DNA of 36,753 nucleotides from Clostridia bacterium (GCA_017380615.1 JAFODQ010000040.1:1-36753); one strand, 5' to 3'; numbered from the stretch's first letter, positions 1-8,591 are shown. Numbers and translations: made by a program. Notes: a model not told the origin generated them from the sequence alone.

Positions 1-78
1 GACTTTTACAACAATGAAAGAATTCAACTTAAAACAAAACTGACTCCGCTTGAAAAACGAAATCAGTTTGTTGCTTAA
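1..78 (+). CDS. IS3-family transposase (OrfB), C-terminal end only
   Basis: Frame 1 is open from the first base and ends at TAA 76-78. It encodes 25 residues beginning DFYNNERIQLKTKLTPLEKR. This is the classic C-terminal tail of IS3/IS150-type integrase-fold transposases (YNNERxQ...LTPxEyR), which lies just after the last acidic residue of the DDE domain. The rest of the gene is outside the window, so intactness cannot be judged. The terminal repeat of the element follows at once, which supports the call. The tail itself has no frameshift or stop. Confidence 0.8.
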   Translation, partial: DFYNNERIQLKTKLTPLEKRNQFVA

Positions 79-140
79 ATTTTAATTTTATCTACCATTA
101 TGGTCGTTTTTGTACTGTCCGCACAATTTGGGGCAGTTCA
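1..140 (+). mobile_element. Right end of an IS3-family insertion sequence
   Basis: After the transposase stop, the sequence at about 107-140 ends in CACAATTTGGGGCAGTTCA. Read on the other strand it begins TGAACTGCCCCAAATTGTG, which resembles the TG...CA terminal inverted repeats of IS3-family elements in Firmicutes. The boundary is placed at base 140. The left end, the other repeat and any target duplication lie outside the window. The first few bases after the element (TCTT) would be one copy of a 3-4 bp duplication, but this cannot be tested here. Confidence 0.65.
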
Positions 141-165
141 TCTTTGAACACTCGGTTTTTTTGTG

Positions 166-194
166 TTGATTATATATGTCTATTATGATATAAT
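166..194 (+). promoter_or_regulatory. Sigma-A promoter of the GH3-acyltransferase operon
   Basis: TTGATT at 166-171 and TATAAT at 189-194 are separated by exactly 17 bases, with a TGA just before the -10 box (extended -10). It lies 37 bases before the TTG start of the first gene and just outside the IS3 terminal repeat, so the operon appears to have its own promoter rather than depending on the insertion sequence. Confidence 0.75.
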
Positions 195-230
195 TACTAC
201 GATTGAATTTAGCATTCAGGGGTGTTTATT

Positions 231-1913
231 TTGTTAGACAGATTTCTTTCAGGCTGGGGTGCCTTTGTTGGTGTGTGCGAGCACATCAAGCTGTTCATTT
301 ACTCAAAAAGAGCCAACAAAATGCAGGCAACCTGTATCAAGAGGCTTATGAGAAAAAACAAATCTACTGTTTACGGCAAGCTTCACAATTTCAAGGATGT
401 TCATTCCATTGAAGACTACCAGAGAATTGTTCCCCTCTCTGTTTACGACGACTATGATGAATATGTATGGCGTATGGCAAATGGTGAAAAGGGTCTTATA
501 ACAAACATGTATGTAAGACGTTTCACTGAAAGCTCAGGCTCTACAGGTAAGCAAAAGCTTGTGCCACTTTCTTATTGGGCAGAGTGGGTTTGCCAGTGCT
601 TCAGCTTCAGTGCACCTATCGGTTGTGCTGTTAAATGGTTCGGAAGAAAAGGTAAGACTTTGCCACCACAAAACGGGCTTTTAACTGCTGAAATCGGTTG
701 CAGAAAGGTAAAGGGTGGCACAATCAGCTGTCTTTCATCTATCCCCCTTCTTAACGTTAAACCAATAATCACTCTTTTCACAACATCTCCGAGAGAGGTG
801 CTTTTCCCTGATCCTGACAGCAAAATGGATATGAATTATCTTAAACTCCGTTTTGCTTTACCTAACAGAAAGATAAGCTATCTTGGTACAATATTCATTA
901 CAACTCTTGAGTCAATGTTCTTTTACATGGAAGAAAATTGGGAAATGCTTTGTGATGACATTGAAAAAGGCATTATCAATGAAAGCATAGAAATGCCTGA
1001 TGAGCTACGAGCAAAATTCAATAAAAAGCTTAAGCCAAATCCTAAAAGAGCTAATGAGCTTCGCGAAGAATTCAGAAAAGGCTTTGATGAATCCCCTATT
1101 ATCCCGAGAATTTGGCCCAGAGTCGGCTGGATGTATGGTATGGGTACCGGCTCTCTGAGTTTCTATGCAAAGAAGCTCAGAAGATACATTGGTGAGGATT
1201 TACCAATGCATTATCTCGGCTATACAGCAACAGAAGCCTTTATGGCTGTGCCCATTGAGCTTAACTCATATGATTATGTTATTCTTCCCCAGAACGGTTT
1301 CTATGAATTCCGTCCTATTGAGCAGGAAGGATATGATAATCTGCTTACAATCAAGGAACTTGAGGTTGGCAAGGAATATGAAATTATTCTCACAAATATG
1401 AGTGGCTTCTACCGATACAGGATAATGGATGTCATCAAGGTTACAGGCTACTACAATCAATCACCCAAAATCACCTTCCAATACAGACTCAACCAGATTG
1501 CAAATATCAGTGGTGAAAAGGTAAGCTCTCTTGCTTTTGATGAGATGATTGCAAACCTCTCAGAGCACACAGGTGATTTATATATCGGATACAGCATATA
1601 TGCAGACAGAAGCACATCTCCGGGTCACTACAAGCTCTTCCTTGAATTGAGTGAAAACATCAGTGATGAAAAAAAAGCCGAATATTCTGCACTGTTTGAA
1701 AAATTCCTTTGCAAGGGCAATGTAAGCGTTGAGCCGCTTATCAAAAGCGGCGCTTTAGGTCACCCTGAGGTTAAATTCCTAAAAAAAGGAACATATGATG
1801 AATACCGTGAGCTGCTCAGAAGCAGAGGTGCAAACCTCAACCAGGTGAAGCCACTCAAGGTTATTGACACAGAAGAGAAGAAGGATTTCTTCTTTGCACA
1901 CATCGAGGAATAA
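231..1913 (+). CDS. GH3-family acyl-adenylate amido synthetase-like protein
   Basis: A 560-residue protein of the GH3 family (plant JAR1/IAA-amido synthetase type, unrelated to glycoside hydrolase family 3). These ANL-superfamily enzymes activate a carboxylic acid with ATP and usually conjugate it to an amino acid. Motifs visible in order are TESSGSTGKQK near residue 105 (phosphate-binding loop), GYTATEA near residue 340 (equivalent to the YxSSE motif), and FYRYRIMDV near residue 400 (YRxGD-like). Length matches the family, and no signal peptide is evident. The TTG start at 231 is preferred because AGGGGTG at 218-224 sits six bases upstream; a GTG at 222 in the same frame would add three residues. 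The stop is three bases before the next gene, so the two are co-transcribed and probably coupled. Substrates cannot be read from sequence. Confidence 0.85.
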   Translation: MLDRFLSGWGAFVGVCEHIKLFIYSKRANKMQATCIKRLMRKNKSTVYGKLHNFKDVHSIEDYQRIVPLSVYDDYDEYVWRMANGEKGLITNMYVRRFTESSGSTGKQKLVPLSYWAEWVCQCFSFSAPIGCAVKWFGRKGKTLPPQNGLLTAEIGCRKVKGGTISCLSSIPLLNVKPIITLFTTSPREVLFPDPDSKMDMNYLKLRFALPNRKISYLGTIFITTLESMFFYMEENWEMLCDDIEKGIINESIEMPDELRAKFNKKLKPNPKRANELREEFRKGFDESPIIPRIWPRVGWMYGMGTGSLSFYAKKLRRYIGEDLPMHYLGYTATEAFMAVPIELNSYDYVILPQNGFYEFRPIEQEGYDNLLTIKELEVGKEYEIILTNMSGFYRYRIMDVIKVTGYYNQSPKITFQYRLNQIANISGEKVSSLAFDEMIANLSEHTGDLYIGYSIYADRSTSPGHYKLFLELSENISDEKKAEYSALFEKFLCKGNVSVEPLIKSGALGHPEVKFLKKGTYDEYRELLRSRGANLNQVKPLKVIDTEEKKDFFFAHIEE

Positions 1914-1916
1914 GAA

Positions 1917-3287
1917 ATGCTCAATTTTGAACAGGAAGCCAATGCATTGAAAAGCAAGGGCTTAACAGACGAAAATGTTATTAAAGCTCTTATTGATAAA
2001 AAAGAGCTTTCTCCATATATGCAAAAGCAGAGATTCCCTACCGAAATGTATGACAAGGTTAATCTTATGTGTCGGAATTATATGGACAGAATGGCAAGAT
2101 TCGAGGTTGACTATGACTTTGTAATAGACATCGAGAAATTCAAAAACACTGTCATCTGCTTTCTCGAATGTGCTCCATTTATGCATTCTCGGGTTATCAG
2201 CTCCCCTATTGCGCCATACTGGAAGGTGGCTGATTACCACATTGACGATATGATTAAGGTAGCCTTCGTTGAAGATATTGACACAGCCCGAGAGAATTTT
2301 TTCAAAAATTCAATTCCCTTAAAAAACAATGTTCAAATGCATATAGGAGTATTTATTTGCAACTCCCAAACATATATATGCTTTTACTGGAATCACATGT
2401 GCTTTGATGGTGGTGGCTTCAAAGCCTTTTGGGCAGATATCTGTAAAAATTACAGCAGATATGTGCAGGAGGGTATCCCCCCTATTGATTTCTCATCAGG
2501 CTCCCGAAGCTATAAAGATGTGTACAAGGATATGCCTCATGAGAAGCGTAAGAAAGCAATGAAGCAGCTTGCAAATATATCACCAAAAATCAAGCGCACA
2601 CTCCCCTTCACAAACGAAAAAACACTTGATGTTATAATCTCACACAGAGAAATCAGTGAAGAAAGCTTTACTAAAGCACTCTCTTATGCAAAAAGCATTG
2701 GTGCAACAGCAACAGATCTTGTGCTTGCAGCATATATCACTGCACTTAGTAAAGTGTCGCATCTCAAAGCAGATGATGAAATCAGCGTTGCATGTGCCAC
2801 TGATTTAAGAAGACACATCAAGGATTTATCCACAATCGGCTACACAAACCATGTTTCATTCATTCACTGCCACCTTCAGCACAAAGGAAATGACTTCAAA
2901 GAAACACTTAATCTCGTTGCCAAAAAGACGAAAGAGCTGAAGACGGACGAATTTATGGGTCTGCATGGCCTCCCCTTGCTAAACTTCGCGTACAAATCAA
3001 TGACCTATATTCAGGCAGAAACGCTTGTTAAGCTGTTTTACAACAACCCAATCTTATCAGTAAGCAATGTTGGTGCCATTGATACAGTTGCATTTTCAAT
3101 GGTAGGAAACAAGCCCTTCTCTGCATTTGTTGCAGGTGCTGCAAAAAATAAGCCTTGCGCTGTTATGACCTGTCTTAGTATTAACGGTATTTTCAAGGCA
3201 TCTATTTGCCTGAGAGGTACTCCGAGAGATAAAGAAATTCTTGAGGATTTCTTTACAGAATTCAAAAACACTATTGATAGCATATAA
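1917..3287 (+). CDS. Condensation-domain / acyltransferase-superfamily protein
   Basis: A 456-residue soluble protein. YWNHMCFDGGGFKAFW near residue 160 matches the HHxxxDG active site of the chloramphenicol-acetyltransferase-like superfamily (NRPS condensation domains, wax-ester synthases, alcohol acetyltransferases). The first His is Asn, but the catalytic His160 and Asp164 are kept. A later segment (LSVSNVGAIDTV, about residue 380) resembles the conserved region near the second half of the fold. The first ~45 residues form a short helical leader. ATG 1917 follows GAGGAA in the end of the GH3 gene, and the operon ends at the terminator at 3290-3321. The neighbour suggests it joins an acyl or aminoacyl group to an amine, alcohol or thiol; the acceptor is unknown. 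It could instead be an acyl-CoA-dependent O-acyltransferase. Confidence 0.7.
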   Translation: MLNFEQEANALKSKGLTDENVIKALIDKKELSPYMQKQRFPTEMYDKVNLMCRNYMDRMARFEVDYDFVIDIEKFKNTVICFLECAPFMHSRVISSPIAPYWKVADYHIDDMIKVAFVEDIDTARENFFKNSIPLKNNVQMHIGVFICNSQTYICFYWNHMCFDGGGFKAFWADICKNYSRYVQEGIPPIDFSSGSRSYKDVYKDMPHEKRKKAMKQLANISPKIKRTLPFTNEKTLDVIISHREISEESFTKALSYAKSIGATATDLVLAAYITALSKVSHLKADDEISVACATDLRRHIKDLSTIGYTNHVSFIHCHLQHKGNDFKETLNLVAKKTKELKTDEFMGLHGLPLLNFAYKSMTYIQAETLVKLFYNNPILSVSNVGAIDTVAFSMVGNKPFSAFVAGAAKNKPCAVMTCLSINGIFKASICLRGTPRDKEILEDFFTEFKNTIDSI

Positions 3288-3289
3288 AA

Positions 3290-3321
3290 AAACTGTACTT
3301 GAGAAAACTCAAGTACAGTTT
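3290..3321. terminator. Bidirectional terminator between convergent operons
   Basis: A perfect 14-bp stem (AAACTGTACTTGAG, loop AAAA, and its complement) is followed by TTGTTTT on the plus side and by a T-run on the minus side (AAAAAA at 3285-3292). It closes both the GH3 operon and the long minus-strand pyrH-to-M20 operon. Confidence 0.9.
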
Positions 3322-3329
3322 TTGTTTTA

Positions 3330-4817
3330 TTAGTCCTTAGTAAGCAGACGGATATATCTCTTGAAGAACGCAACACCGTTTTCAAGGGATGCAACTGGAA
3401 TTCTTTCGTCTGTTGCGTGGGCTGTGAGCACAAGACCCAAATCAACAAGGAATGGAGAATAACGATAAATATTATCGCAAACATCCTCAAACTGACGGGC
3501 ATCTGTACCACCCATAACAAGATAAGGTGCAACAATTGCCTGCGGATCCATGCTTTTGCAGGTCTGCTCAATAACCTTGAAGGCTCTTGAATCAGTTGGA
3601 GAAATCTTTGAAGGATTCTTACCTGCGAGAAGCTTAACATCTACGCCCTTGCCAACAACCTTTCTGATATGAGCTTCAACATCTTCAACTGTCTGACCGG
3701 GCATTATACGGAAATTAACAACAGCTGTTGCCTTCTGTGGAAGAACGTTTGGTGCAGGACTGCCCTGGGACATTGTTACAGCAGTTGTTGTTCTCATCAT
3801 GCTTGCAACCGGTGGAATGCTTGAACAAATTTTTGTTACAAGTGGCTTGAGAATCGGGAGATTACTTGCAACACATCTTACGGGATATGTTGTATTCTTT
3901 CCGATTTCATTGAACAGTGAATAAAGCTGAGGGGTAAGCTCTGCTTTAAACTGATTGTTTTCAAGTTTGCAGATAGCCTTTGCAAGCTTACCCAAAGCAC
4001 TGTGCTTGGGTGGTTGCGATGAGTGACCGCCCTTTGCATCAACAGAAAGCTCAAAGTCAACATGACCCTTTTCTGCAATACCGATACCTGCAAGGTGACC
4101 ATCTATAACCTTATCAACCTTTACACCAAGTATCGCACCACCCTCATCAATAAGACAATCAAGGTGAATGCCGTTATCCCTGAAATAGTCATTCATACAA
4201 GCAGCGCCACATGTCTTATCCTCTGCCATTACCTCTTCGTTGTGGCCGAGGCAGACATAGATATCTCTTTCAGGCTCATATCCCTCTTCAAGAAGTGTTT
4301 CAACAGCTTCCATAACACCGATAAGGTGATTCTTCATATCAATGGCTCCTCTGCCCCAGACAAAGCCCTCTTCAACAGCACCACTGAATGGTGGATATTT
4401 CCAATCCCCCTCAGTACCGGGTGTTACAGGAACAACATCCTGATGAGCAAGAAGACAAATCGGGTCTTTCTCGGGATGTGAGCTCTTCCAATGATACATA
4501 AGGCTGCGAGTTGCAATCATCTTCACATCGAGCTTTTCGTGCATAAGAGGATAGCTTTCCTTCAAGAACTCGTGGAACTCATCAAACTTTGACCAATCGA
4601 CAAGACTTTCATCTCTGTTTGCGATTGTTGGAATCTGAATAGCTTTTGAAAGGTGCTGAATAAATCTTTCAACATCAACCTTTTCAGGCTCAAGAGAAGC
4701 ATCAGCCACAATTGGCTTTGCCTTATAGGTGGTGGCTGCACGTGCCATGCTTACTCCAACACCTGCAGCAGCAAGGGCACCTACACCCTTTAATACATTT
4801 TTAACTTTCTTATTCAT
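3330..4817 (-). CDS. M20 family metallopeptidase (PM20D1 / carboxypeptidase S type)
   Basis: A 495-residue zinc amidohydrolase of family M20. Visible catalytic elements are LLAHQDVVPV (His125, Asp127), GRGAIDMKNH (Asp160), GHNEEV (Glu194 base, Glu195 ligand), LIDEGG (Asp224) and, near the C-terminus, HATDERIP (His ligand). This pattern matches PM20D1 and yeast carboxypeptidase S, which cleave or form N-acyl amino acids and blocked dipeptides. The N-terminus (GVGALAAAGVGVSMARAATT) is a small-residue hydrophobic stretch that could be a weak signal or membrane anchor. ATG 4817 has AAAGGG upstream. The gene follows polC by 15 bases, so it is read as the last gene of that operon, and it converges on the GH3 operon. 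Confidence 0.88.
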   Translation of the reverse strand: MNKKVKNVLKGVGALAAAGVGVSMARAATTYKAKPIVADASLEPEKVDVERFIQHLSKAIQIPTIANRDESLVDWSKFDEFHEFLKESYPLMHEKLDVKMIATRSLMYHWKSSHPEKDPICLLAHQDVVPVTPGTEGDWKYPPFSGAVEEGFVWGRGAIDMKNHLIGVMEAVETLLEEGYEPERDIYVCLGHNEEVMAEDKTCGAACMNDYFRDNGIHLDCLIDEGGAILGVKVDKVIDGHLAGIGIAEKGHVDFELSVDAKGGHSSQPPKHSALGKLAKAICKLENNQFKAELTPQLYSLFNEIGKNTTYPVRCVASNLPILKPLVTKICSSIPPVASMMRTTTAVTMSQGSPAPNVLPQKATAVVNFRIMPGQTVEDVEAHIRKVVGKGVDVKLLAGKNPSKISPTDSRAFKVIEQTCKSMDPQAIVAPYLVMGGTDARQFEDVCDNIYRYSPFLVDLGLVLTAHATDERIPVASLENGVAFFKRYIRLLTKD

Positions 4818-4832
4818 ATTAACACCCTTTCA

Positions 4833-7800
4833 TTAAAAGAAAGAAATCTGGTCACTATCAGGAAGGTCTCCGAATGCACCACAATACTTGAGGAGCTGAA
4901 CTGTAGATTTACCTGCGCCTGAACGGAACGCAAAATCTTCAATCGAAGAGAACTTACCTTCACCATCATCTCTTGCACTTACAAGCTGCTCTGCAGCTGC
5001 TGCACCGATACCGGCAAGAGATGCATATGGCATTCTGATTTTCTTTTTAATTGTCCCATCAGCTTCCTCAACCTCTTCAGGCTCGTAAGAAGCAGCTGAT
5101 GATTTATAAATATCAATCGGAAGGAATTCAATGCCACGAACCATCGCCTCATAAACAATCATCATAATTGTTTCTTTAGCTTTTTCAGCAGCTGATGCTT
5201 CCTTTCCCTTATTTCGAATCATGGCAAGAAGAGTTTTCACAGCTTCTTTACCCTTGCACATTGCCTCTGCATCAACATCATCACCACGAACAGTGAGATA
5301 TGCACAGTAATATTCAAGAGGATGATAAATCTTGAACCAAGCAAGACGAAGAGACGCAATGATATATGCAGCAGCATGTGCCTTAGGGAACATATACTGA
5401 ATTTTTTTACAAGAATCAATATACCACTCAGGGACACCGTGCTCACGCATCATAGCTTCCTGCTCAGGCTTAAGCTGTTTGTTCTTCTTACGGACATCCT
5501 CCATAATATCAAAGGCGTGCTTTGGCTCAAGACCCTTATGAAGAAGATAAACCATGATACTGTCTCTGGTACCAATAACCTCAGAAATTGTACATATGCC
5601 ATCTTTAATAAGATCCTGAGCATTACCAAGCCATACAGCAGTACCATGAGAAAGACCTGCGATCTGAATAAGGTCCGCAAAGCTTTGTGGTTTTGCTTCA
5701 AGAAGCATTCCCTTGGTGAAATCTGTTCCCATTTCAGGAATGGAAAGAGTACCTGTGGGCCAGCCCAACTCCTCCGCTGTTATACCAAGAGGCTCCGGAG
5801 AGGTACACAATTCATAAAGCTTTCTGTCACTGATATCAATATCAAGAACATCAATACCAGTAAGATCTGTAAGGTGCTTGTAAATCGTGGGAACATCATG
5901 GCCCAGCTCATCAAGCTTGAGAAGCGTATCGTGCATGGAGTTGAAATCAAAGTGAGTTGTGATGATATCCTTTGATTCATCCTCAGCAGGACGCTGAACA
6001 GGTGTGAAATCTTCAACCTCATAGGTATTAGGAACAACAACCATACCACCGGGATGCTGACCGGTTGTTCGCTTAACACCGGTGCATCCGATGGTGAGAC
6101 GATCTATTTCAGCCTTTGTTACACCGAGGTTTCTGTCCTCCACATATTTCCTCACAAAGCCGTAGGCTGTTTTATCTGCGATACCTGAAATTGTTCCTGC
6201 CTTGAAAACATAAGCCTTACCAAAAAGCTCTTCTGTATATTTATGAGATCTGCTCTGATATTCACCTGCGAAGTTAAGGTCAATATCAGGAGATTTGTCA
6301 CCAAAGAATCCCAGGAAGGTTTCAAATGGGATCTCGTGGCCATCTCTTATAAGAGGAGTGCCACACTCAGGACAATTCTTTGCAGGGAGGTCAAAGCCTG
6401 AGCCAACCTCATTGTGAAGGAAAAATTCGGAATATTTACACTGTGGGCAACGATAGTGTGGCTCAAGCGGGTTAACCTCAGAAATACCTGCCATAATGGC
6501 AACAAATGAGGAACCAACGGAGCCTCGGGAGCCAACATAATAACCACATTTTTCCGATTGTTTAACAAGAAGACGGGCAATCATATAAAGACCTGCGAAG
6601 CCATTTTTGATAATGGATTTAAGCTCCTTATCAAGACGGTTTGCAACAACCTCGGGAACGGGGTCACCATACCATTCCTTTGCTCGTTCCCAACAGAATT
6701 TTGTCAGGTCCTCCTCAGCACCTGGAATGATTGGGTTAAATGTGCCATCCGGAATGGGAAGAATTCCCGGCTCCACCATATCTGCAATAATATTTGTGTT
6801 GGTAATAACAACCTCTTTTGCAACATCTTCACCAAGATATGCGAAATCCTCAAGCATCTCCTCGGTAGTCTTAAGATAAAGTGGCGGCTGATAATCAGCA
6901 TCATCAAATTTCTGACCTGCCTGAAGGATTGCTCTGTATATAGCATCGTTTTTATCAAGGAAGTGAACATCACCGGTTGCAACAGTTTTCTTTCCGAGAC
7001 TATCGCCAAGGTGAATGATTCTTCTATTAATATCCTGAATATCCTCGTATGAATTTATGTTCTTGAATTTCTCTCTGTAGGCATCTCTCATACCTTCTTT
7101 ACGGAGCATATAAGCATTGTTTTCAACGGGCTGAATTTCAAGATAATCATAGAAGGATGCAATTTCCACAAGCCTTTCCTGAGGAGCTTCATCAACAAAA
7201 GCATCAAAAAGCTCACCCTCGGAACACGCACTGCCTATGATAAGACCCTCACGCATTTCGTGAATGAGGCTCTTGGGCATTCTTGGTTTTTTACGATAAT
7301 AATCAAGATTAGACTTTGAAATAAGCTTATAAAGATTCTTAAGACCTACCTTATTCTTTACAAGCAGAACACAATGGTAATATGGTGACGCTTTAATTTC
7401 ATCAATGGTTTTCTTCGTGCCATCAATATTAACATCATCCACAAGGTATGCTTCACAGCCATAGATAATCTTGAAATCTGTGCCTCTTGCAGTGTTGCAA
7501 GCCTCAGGGAAAGCCTGAACACAGCCGTGGTCTGTGATTGCAATTGCCTTGTGTCCCCACTTCATTGCTCTTTTAACAATGGATTTCGCGCTACTCATAG
7601 CGTCCATTGCAGACATATTGGTATGAAGATGAAGCTCAACACGCTTCTCCTCTGCCTCATCAACAAAATCCACCTTATTGATAAGTGAAACACTGGTAGG
7701 CTTAATTACATGATCCTTCATATAATCATCATAAATAACAGTACCACGCACGAGGACTGTGCAGCCCTCCTTAACCTTACCGTCAATATACTCAAGCTCT

Positions 7801-8591
7801 TCCTTAAGACCAAAGAATTTACATGTAAACGAGCCGGTATTATCTGTAATATTAAAATTGATTATGTAACGCTTGCCATCCTTGGTTTCACGCTTTTCGT
7901 ATTTGAAAACATCTCCCCAAACAATTACATCGCCACCATCAAAAGTAACATCTGACATTGCCTTGGGTTTTTCATATCTGAACTGTCCATAGATTGTTTT
8001 TACTGAACTGAAATCGAGAGGAACTCCCTCAAAGTTAGGGTTTTCCTCCGGTGGTTTAACAGGCTGATTAGCTCTGTCTATCTCCTTTTGCTTTTTGATA
8101 AATTCATCAGCATCGCTGTCCTTACCGGTGAGTTCAACCTGAATTTTTCTGTCAAAATGCTGAAGAACATATTCCTCAAGAAATCTGTCTGCCTTAGCAT
8201 TTGCGCAGATATCTCTGCCACTTTTAAGGAAATTGATTGTAAAAACATCATCAACAAAGCTTGTCTCAACATCATCAAGGAATCCGTTTGTCTGAGGCAC
8301 GCTCTTTTTAACAACCTTAAGAAGCATAGGAAAGCAGCTGTATGTAAGCTCCTCGGGAGGCAAAACAAATTCAAACTCCACCCTCTTCATCTTCAAGGAA
8401 AATTTAATTTCATTAGCAACAGCCTTGAGACACATGATATTTTCAAACTTATCAATGTGGAGAGTTGCTGTTATTGACTGCTCCTCTTTATTAATATTTA
8501 ATTCTGTAAAAAAAGTGTTTGAAAGCATTGAACGGTAACGCTCTGTTGCTATATATTCACCGAATATTTCCAGAAAATTATACAATTTCAT
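4833..8591 (-). CDS. polC: DNA polymerase III PolC-type alpha subunit, lacking the exonuclease domain
   Basis: The main Gram-positive replicative DNA polymerase, 1252 residues. Domains in order: N-terminal region 1-180; OB fold about 190-310; PHP domain from HLHTNM (321) to about 560; polymerase core with the zinc motif CPQC...CPEC and active site PDIDLNF; C-terminal clamp-binding tail DQISFF. PolC normally carries a 3'-5' exonuclease of about 170-180 residues inserted in the PHP domain after the (G)xEAxLVDD segment. Here EAYLVDDVNIDGT runs through about 20 residues straight into YYHCVLLVKN, so the exonuclease is absent and the protein is about 185 residues shorter than usual. The reading frame is uninterrupted, so this is not a frameshift. 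PHP ligands His321, His323, Asp354, His355, Glu380, His406, Cys456, Asp541 and His543 are all present. The start overlaps the ispG stop (ATGA), implying translational coupling. Confidence 0.97.
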   Translation of the reverse strand: MKLYNFLEIFGEYIATERYRSMLSNTFFTELNINKEEQSITATLHIDKFENIMCLKAVANEIKFSLKMKRVEFEFVLPPEELTYSCFPMLLKVVKKSVPQTNGFLDDVETSFVDDVFTINFLKSGRDICANAKADRFLEEYVLQHFDRKIQVELTGKDSDADEFIKKQKEIDRANQPVKPPEENPNFEGVPLDFSSVKTIYGQFRYEKPKAMSDVTFDGGDVIVWGDVFKYEKRETKDGKRYIINFNITDNTGSFTCKFFGLKEELEYIDGKVKEGCTVLVRGTVIYDDYMKDHVIKPTSVSLINKVDFVDEAEEKRVELHLHTNMSAMDAMSSAKSIVKRAMKWGHKAIAITDHGCVQAFPEACNTARGTDFKIIYGCEAYLVDDVNIDGTKKTIDEIKASPYYHCVLLVKNKVGLKNLYKLISKSNLDYYRKKPRMPKSLIHEMREGLIIGSACSEGELFDAFVDEAPQERLVEIASFYDYLEIQPVENNAYMLRKEGMRDAYREKFKNINSYEDIQDINRRIIHLGDSLGKKTVATGDVHFLDKNDAIYRAILQAGQKFDDADYQPPLYLKTTEEMLEDFAYLGEDVAKEVVITNTNIIADMVEPGILPIPDGTFNPIIPGAEEDLTKFCWERAKEWYGDPVPEVVANRLDKELKSIIKNGFAGLYMIARLLVKQSEKCGYYVGSRGSVGSSFVAIMAGISEVNPLEPHYRCPQCKYSEFFLHNEVGSGFDLPAKNCPECGTPLIRDGHEIPFETFLGFFGDKSPDIDLNFAGEYQSRSHKYTEELFGKAYVFKAGTISGIADKTAYGFVRKYVEDRNLGVTKAEIDRLTIGCTGVKRTTGQHPGGMVVVPNTYEVEDFTPVQRPAEDESKDIITTHFDFNSMHDTLLKLDELGHDVPTIYKHLTDLTGIDVLDIDISDRKLYELCTSPEPLGITAEELGWPTGTLSIPEMGTDFTKGMLLEAKPQSFADLIQIAGLSHGTAVWLGNAQDLIKDGICTISEVIGTRDSIMVYLLHKGLEPKHAFDIMEDVRKKNKQLKPEQEAMMREHGVPEWYIDSCKKIQYMFPKAHAAAYIIASLRLAWFKIYHPLEYYCAYLTVRGDDVDAEAMCKGKEAVKTLLAMIRNKGKEASAAEKAKETIMMIVYEAMVRGIEFLPIDIYKSSAASYEPEEVEEADGTIKKKIRMPYASLAGIGAAAAEQLVSARDDGEGKFSSIEDFAFRSGAGKSTVQLLKYCGAFGDLPDSDQISFF

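Noticed and set aside
231-1913. Reading the GH3 protein as glycoside hydrolase family 3
   Set aside because: The motifs (SSGSTGKQK, YTATEA, YRYRIMD) are those of the adenylating GH3/JAR1 family; no glycosidase nucleophile motif is present.
3038-3640. 200-residue minus-strand open frame spanning the end of the acyltransferase gene and the M20 gene
   Set aside because: It runs through the perfect terminator and two conserved genes in other frames, with low-complexity composition.
4023-4481. 152-residue plus-strand open frame antisense to the M20 gene
   Set aside because: It overlaps the catalytic core of the peptidase and has no start signal or domain of its own.
5322-5975. 217-residue plus-strand open frame inside polC
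   Set aside because: It lies wholly antisense to conserved polymerase sequence, has no ribosome binding site and shows no recognisable domain.
4833-8591. Short PolC explained by a frameshift or a split gene
   Set aside because: The frame is continuous from start to clamp-binding tail, and no exonuclease-like sequence is found in other frames around the junction.
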